This document shows positions 59,817 through 64,000 of a stretch of DNA of 64,000 bases, one piece after another. Position 1 is the stretch's first letter. Every line of letters starts with the position of its first letter. The notes beneath the pieces were generated by a model. It saw nothing but the letters and a program-made list of their open reading frames with translations, searched no databases and had not been told where the DNA came from. Where the stretch lies: assembly GCA_002256435.1 (NCBI GenBank), contig NKJC01000001.1, positions 620,001-684,000 of the forward strand, read 5' to 3'. Origin of the DNA: Chitinophagaceae bacterium BSSC1. GTDB taxonomy: Bacteria; Bacteroidota; Bacteroidia; Chitinophagales; Chitinophagaceae. The position numbers and the translations under genes are program-made.

Positions 59817-62090
59817 ATGAGTGAAGCAAACAAAACTTTCACACTAGAAAGCAATGCTAGTAAAGAAGCTATTTTGTCCTATCATTTGGACAATGGCCCT
59901 TTTGCTGTTATAGAATGGGATTCTGCATTCAGAATTTCACGTTGGTCAAAAAAAGCAGAACTTCTATTTGGTTGGAATTCACAAGAAGTAATTGGTCTTC
60001 ATTACAATGACTTTAATTTTCTACCTAAAGATGAATTTGAAAGAATCAAAGAAAATATTAATTGGATAGATGTTGGAAGCGGAAACACTTTGATTATTGA
60101 AAATAAGAACTATCATAAAAATGGTCAATTTCTCCATTGCAGATGGCACAATAGTATTTTAAGAGACAAAAATGGAAAGATGATTTCTATTTTTTCCATG
60201 ATTGAAGATATTAGTGACTTAAAGCAGATTCAAGAAAATCTCAGAAAAAGTGAAGAAAGATTTCAACTGGCAGTTGCTGGTTCAAAAGATGGTATTTGGG
60301 ATTGGGATATTGCAAACGATTTAGCATACTTTTCTCCAAGGTGTCAAGAGTTCGTTGGTGAACAATTTGATTCACATATTTCAGGAATGGAGGCTTTTGT
60401 TAAGCATGTTCATCCTGATGATATAACTAGTACTATCAACGCATACAAACTTCATTTATATGAACGCAAAGAAATGCAAACGGAATACCGTTTAAAAATT
60501 GCCGATGGTAGTTATAGATGGTTTTTAGTAAAAGGACAAGCTATCTGGAACAAAGATGGAAAACCAATAAGAATGGTTGGATCCATTTCAGACATTCATG
60601 ATTCAAAACAAATGGAAGAGGCGCTGGAAAACAGTGAGAATAAATTCAATACTGTTACAGACCATATTACCGATATAGTAAACATGATTGATAGAAGGGG
60701 TATTATTAAATATACCAATCAATCTGTAGAAGGAATATTAGGATACCATCCTGAAGAACTCCTAGGAACTCATTTTCTGACTTTAGTTCATCCAGACGAT
60801 CAAATCCGTATTTCTGAGCGTTTTCATGTTCAACTTAATAGCAAAGGACCTGGCACTTTAATACAATTTAGATTAAGGGCAAAAGATGGGTCTTATGTAC
60901 CTTTTGAAGGAATTGGGAATGTACAATTACACCATCCTGCCTTACAGTCCATCATCATGATTTCTAGGGACATTACTATCCGAAAGAAAGCGGAAGAAAT
61001 CATTATTGCCAGTGAGGAAAAATTCCGATCCTTGGTGCACAATATCAGCGACATTATCACCATCATCAGCGCCAATGGAGAGATACAATACCAAAGTGCA
61101 TCGGCTAGGCAGATTATGGGTTATGAAGAAAATGGTTTAAGAAAAAGAAATATTATGGAAGTAGTTCATCCAGATGACCTTCAATTGGTATTGACTACTT
61201 TCCAAAACTTAGTGTTAAATGGAGGCAACTCAGAATTAAAAGAATTCAGATTATTAAACACTAATGGAGAATACTTTTACATTGAAGCTCAAGCCACCAA
61301 TCAACTAAACAATCCAAGTATAGCTGGAATTGTAGTCACTTCTAGAGATGTCTCCATTAGAAAAAAGGCTGAGGCTGAAAAACAATCACTTATACAAGAG
61401 CTCACTAAAAACAATGCAGACCTTAAGCAGTTCTCTTATATAGTCTCTCACAATCTTCGTAGTCCTTTAACCAACCTCATATCCATGACTAACTTACTAG
61501 ATATGGATACTATTAAAACCGAACGAAGCCTTAAACTAATCAATGGCTTCAAAACAACCACCACAAGATTGAATGAAACCTTGAATGATCTGATTCATAT
61601 TCTCTTGGTAAAGAACAATACAAATATTGAAATAAAACCATTATCATTTAAACTAGCATTAGAACAAGTTACCCAATCCATAACGGCAGTAATGGAGAAT
61701 TCTGGAATTGAATTGGAAATTGACTTTTCTGGTGCCCCAAATGTTTTATTTAACCAAGCCTATCTAGAAAGTATTTTCCAGAATTTGATTACCAATAGCA
61801 TCCGATACAAAAGTCCAGATAGGGTTCCTAAAGTTCTAATTAAGACGTTTAAAAATCAACAAGACATTCATTTAGTTTTCAGTGATAATGGCATTGGTTT
61901 TGACATGGAGCTAGTGAAGGACAAGATTTTTGGGTTGCACCAAAAATTTCACCACCATCCAGAAAGCAGAGGAATTGGCCTATATTTGATTCATGCTCAA
62001 ATTACCTCATTAGGTGGTAGCATCAGTGTAAAAAGCGAGATAAACGTTGGCACTATATTCAGCATAGTATTTAAACAAAAAATGACATGA
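59817..62090 (+). CDS. Four-PAS sensor histidine kinase
   Basis: About 757 residues from ATG 59817; an in-frame TTG at 59733 lies 84 bases upstream. Four successive PAS/PAC modules occupy about 25-140, 145-262, 270-390 and 398-520. A kinase core follows with His545 (V-S-H-N-L-R-S-P), and an ATPase domain (D-N-G-I-G-F-D, G-I-G-L-Y-L-I). No transmembrane segment is seen. It overlaps the receiver gene by four bases (ATGA), giving a signalling pair divergent from the stress region. Confidence 0.92.
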   Translation: MSEANKTFTLESNASKEAILSYHLDNGPFAVIEWDSAFRISRWSKKAELLFGWNSQEVIGLHYNDFNFLPKDEFERIKENINWIDVGSGNTLIIENKNYHKNGQFLHCRWHNSILRDKNGKMISIFSMIEDISDLKQIQENLRKSEERFQLAVAGSKDGIWDWDIANDLAYFSPRCQEFVGEQFDSHISGMEAFVKHVHPDDITSTINAYKLHLYERKEMQTEYRLKIADGSYRWFLVKGQAIWNKDGKPIRMVGSISDIHDSKQMEEALENSENKFNTVTDHITDIVNMIDRRGIIKYTNQSVEGILGYHPEELLGTHFLTLVHPDDQIRISERFHVQLNSKGPGTLIQFRLRAKDGSYVPFEGIGNVQLHHPALQSIIMISRDITIRKKAEEIIIASEEKFRSLVHNISDIITIISANGEIQYQSASARQIMGYEENGLRKRNIMEVVHPDDLQLVLTTFQNLVLNGGNSELKEFRLLNTNGEYFYIEAQATNQLNNPSIAGIVVTSRDVSIRKKAEAEKQSLIQELTKNNADLKQFSYIVSHNLRSPLTNLISMTNLLDMDTIKTERSLKLINGFKTTTTRLNETLNDLIHILLVKNNTNIEIKPLSFKLALEQVTQSITAVMENSGIELEIDFSGAPNVLFNQAYLESIFQNLITNSIRYKSPDRVPKVLIKTFKNQQDIHLVFSDNGIGFDMELVKDKIFGLHQKFHHHPESRGIGLYLIHAQITSLGGSISVKSEINVGTIFSIVFKQKMT

Positions 62091-62515
62091 TTCCCCTAGT
62101 AATGTGCATTGATGATGACTCGATGGTTCAAATGCTTAGTGAAATCATTTTCACAGACCATCAATTTTGCAAAGAAGTAGTAAAAGCTTACGATGGTTTT
62201 TCTGCTCTTCAATATTTTACGGATCAATCTAAACTTGATAGTAAAGATCAACAAATACCAAGATTGGTTTTTTTAGATATAAGTATGCCAATTTCTGACG
62301 GATGGGATTTCTTAGACAAGTTCAGTAAGAACTTTCCAAGTATGCAACCACAATCAAAAATCATTGTTTTATCTTCCGCTATTCATCCTGAAGAAATAGA
62401 AATGGCTAATGCCCATCCACTAGTGTATAAATATTTTTCCAAACCTTTGGAACCCAAACATATTTTAGCACTAAAGATGGACCCTGATTTTAGCCAGTAT
62501 TTTACGGTCAATTAA
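62087..62515 (+). CDS. Stand-alone receiver-domain response regulator
   Basis: A 142-residue receiver with D9-D10-D11, phosphoacceptor Asp64 (F-L-D-I-S-M-P) and K-P-L. It shares the D-G-W-D-F-L and S-K-I-I-V-L-S-S motifs with the receivers at 5347-6420 and 9295-9699, so all three are of one single-domain family. It is encoded with the four-PAS kinase through an ATGA overlap. It presumably acts by protein-protein contact or as a relay, because there is no DNA-binding part. Confidence 0.92.
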   Translation: MIPLVMCIDDDSMVQMLSEIIFTDHQFCKEVVKAYDGFSALQYFTDQSKLDSKDQQIPRLVFLDISMPISDGWDFLDKFSKNFPSMQPQSKIIVLSSAIHPEEIEMANAHPLVYKYFSKPLEPKHILALKMDPDFSQYFTVN

Positions 62516-62533
62516 GCGTAATGTTTGATTGAT

Positions 62534-62541
62534 TATCTTTG
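62534..62541 (+). promoter_or_regulatory. -7 box (TATCTTTG) abutting comB
   Basis: Exact TAnnTTTG, ending 5 bases before ATG 62547, consistent with a leaderless or near-leaderless mRNA. Confidence 0.5.
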
Positions 62542-62546
62542 CGCCC

Positions 62547-63269
62547 ATGTTACAGAAACCAGCCCTGCACACCGTATTGTCTCCAAAACTGTTAAGTCTT
62601 TACGATATCAGCAATAGCATTGTTGTCATTATTGATGTATTTCGCGCTACATCTACCATTGCTACTGCCCTTTACAATGGTGCTAGTAGGATTATCCCAG
62701 TAGCCGAAGTGCAACAATGCATTGAAATTGGCAAAAAACTGGGGGGCATTACTGCCGGCGAAAGAGATGGAAAAGTGATTGAGGGATTGTCTCATGGAAA
62801 TTCACCAGCAGAATATCCACGTTCCTTTATTCAAGGCAAAACCTTGGTATTAACCACTACCAACGGCACCAAATTATTACACATGGCCTTGAATAATGGT
62901 GCTTCAGAAATTATCACAGGAAGTTTTCCCAACCTTTCTGCCGTATGCGACCATTTGGTTGCTTCTCAAAAAAATGTCATTCTAGGATGCTCTGCTTGGA
63001 AAGACCGATTCAATTTAGAAGACAGTCTTTTTGCCGGTGCAGTCATTAATAGAATTCAAGAACATTTTACCATTCACTGCGATAGTTCTTTAATGGCTTC
63101 AGAATTGTACCAGACCCAAAAAGACAATATGGCCAATTTTATCCGGAAAACTACCCATTGGCACCGGTTGGCTGCCTATGGTTTAGAAAAGGATTTGGAA
63201 TATTGTGTTACCCCAGACAAGGCTAATATCCTTCCTATTTACAGAAATGGAGACTTAGTTGCCAAATAG
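62547..63269 (+). CDS. comB: 2-phosphosulfolactate phosphatase-type protein (ComB)
   Basis: About 240 residues from ATG 62547 (a TTG at 62529 is upstream of the -7 box). ComB motifs are visible: V-V-I-I-D-V-F-R-A-T-S-T near 28, A-G-E-R-D-G near 73, T-N-G-T near 104. ComB removes phosphate from 2-phospho-3-sulfolactate in coenzyme M synthesis. In bacteria without methanogenesis it may serve sulfolactate or sulfonate metabolism. No comA or comC is adjacent, so the pathway here is uncertain. Confidence 0.88.
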   Translation: MLQKPALHTVLSPKLLSLYDISNSIVVIIDVFRATSTIATALYNGASRIIPVAEVQQCIEIGKKLGGITAGERDGKVIEGLSHGNSPAEYPRSFIQGKTLVLTTTNGTKLLHMALNNGASEIITGSFPNLSAVCDHLVASQKNVILGCSAWKDRFNLEDSLFAGAVINRIQEHFTIHCDSSLMASELYQTQKDNMANFIRKTTHWHRLAAYGLEKDLEYCVTPDKANILPIYRNGDLVAK

Positions 63270-63336
63270 TGTGCATTTAACCAACAAATCATCCACATTC
63301 CTTTCAATTTTGTGCTAAAAGCCATTTGGTTTTTGT

Positions 63337-63344
63337 TAGTTTTG
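63337..63344 (+). promoter_or_regulatory. -7 box (TAGTTTTG) for the SWIM/helicase gene
   Basis: Exact TAnnTTTG ending 41 bases before the ATG at 63386. Confidence 0.4.
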
Positions 63345-63385
63345 CAAATTGCCCTTTTTCGAAACCTGGGCCCTCTTGAAAAACC

Positions 63386-64000
63386 ATGGCACTACCATAC
63401 TTAGTCAAACATATTTACAATAGCGGCACTGAAGAAGTGATACGCAGAGGGAAGAAGATTCACGCATTGGGCAATGTAGAACTCTTAGAATATGATGACC
63501 TAATGGGTACGGTGATTTTCCGTGTCAAAGACGATGGATATGCAACCTTCTATAAAGTGCATATTACACAATTCAAGGATCCCAAAACTTTGTCACTACG
63601 CTGCTCCTGCCCTTACAACCTTTCTGAAATCTGTAGACATAAAGCCGGTGCATTGTTTCACCTACAAGATCTTTTAGATAAGAATCTACTAGGAGATAAA
63701 GAAACCGTCTATCAACAAAGCCATACGGTGGTTAAAATGAAACAGTTAGATTTAAAATTAATCAGACTGTTAACAAAACAAGAGAATTTTGAAAAAGCAG
63801 AAACTTATTTAAGAACTGCCAAAGCTTCCATTTTAGAAGCCAAGGAAGAAAGAGTTTTAGCTAGCATGGAGATGGATGGCTCTGAGCACAAAGTGCTGAT
63901 TCAGAAAAATGAAGAAAGAAATTTTGATACCAGCTGCGCTTGTGACTCTGATAGCGAACACCCACTATGCGTGCATAAAAGTGTTGTGCTATTGCAATTA
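63386..64000 (+). CDS. SWIM zinc-finger protein, N-terminal part of a probable SNF2-family helicase (3' end outside window)
   Basis: The frame is open from ATG 63386 to the window edge (205 codons), so it is truncated. It contains a SWIM motif C-x-C-x7-C-x-H (C-S-C then C-R-H, about 72-84) and a second C-x-C...C-x-H (C-A-C then C-V-H, about 183-198). The sequence after the first Met (A-L-P-Y-L-V-K-H-I-Y) resembles the start of Bacteroidota SNF2/DEAD-box helicases of about 1000 residues with SWIM fingers. Helicase motifs lie beyond the window, so that part is an inference. Confidence 0.75.
   Translation, partial: MALPYLVKHIYNSGTEEVIRRGKKIHALGNVELLEYDDLMGTVIFRVKDDGYATFYKVHITQFKDPKTLSLRCSCPYNLSEICRHKAGALFHLQDLLDKNLLGDKETVYQQSHTVVKMKQLDLKLIRLLTKQENFEKAETYLRTAKASILEAKEERVLASMEMDGSEHKVLIQKNEERNFDTSCACDSDSEHPLCVHKSVVLLQL

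Overview
This AT-rich window carries about 64 protein genes, no rRNA, tRNA, insertion sequence or CRISPR array. Many features point to a Bacteroidota chromosome, most likely Chitinophagaceae (Sediminibacterium-like; the genus is an inference). These include a PorZ-type type IX secretion protein, GLPGLI and DUF4836/DUF4136 lipoproteins, a PF14905-type outer-membrane barrel, the long form of IspG, a fused IcmF, and repeated Bacteroidota -7 promoter boxes (TAnnTTTG), some lying directly against the start codon.

Layout. 1-9.7 kb: the end of a GH3/beta-lactamase-fold fusion, a DUF4836 lipoprotein, a two-gene ABC exporter, and a signalling block. That block has a PAS/phosphoacceptor/receiver protein without an ATPase domain, a small lipoprotein, a membrane protein, a HisKA_3 kinase with its NarL-type regulator, and a stand-alone receiver. 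9.7-10.2 kb: a gap holding an unannotated 52-aa ORF, two consecutive hairpins and an inverted repeat in front of porZ. 10.2-24.4 kb: porZ, a YncE/phosphoesterase fusion, a flavin monooxygenase, icmF, an antiporter, an aldose epimerase and ridA. 23.8-34.2 kb: an orphan 3-hydroxyacyl-CoA dehydrogenase C-domain protein, tsaB, an ArsR regulator with a persulfide-dioxygenase/rhodanese fusion, an ispG-nadB-acyltransferase operon, a class D beta-lactamase, and kbl. 34.3-43.9 kb: a GH53 galactanase lipoprotein, a DUF4136 lipoprotein, an OmpR-type two-component pair divergent from a GLPGLI/outer-membrane-barrel pair, an aldo-keto reductase and a glyoxalase-fold protein.

43.9-62.5 kb is the most distinctive part: a long, mostly minus-strand envelope and stress region. 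It encodes small membrane proteins (lmo0937-like, YtxH, holin/YqjE-like), a GT4/helical-barrel fusion, an iron-permease-like protein, a receiver plus hybrid kinase, MlaEFD-type lipid transport with a cupin and coiled-coil lipoprotein, YceI, Dps, an OmpA protein, and two paralogous AraC-type regulators with a degenerate heavy-metal-like N-terminal domain. It ends with a divergent four-PAS kinase and its receiver. The right edge holds comB and the start of a SWIM/SNF2-type helicase.

The genes suggest an aerobic heterotroph that uses branched or short acyl-CoAs, detoxifies sulfide-derived persulfide, degrades galactan, and invests heavily in sensing and repairing envelope stress. I see no single locus that is clearly a new defence or mobile system. 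The best candidates for undescribed biology are the AraC pair with its stress operons, the ATPase-less PAS/receiver protein with its receiver paralogues, and the hairpin/small-ORF gap at 9.7-10.2 kb.
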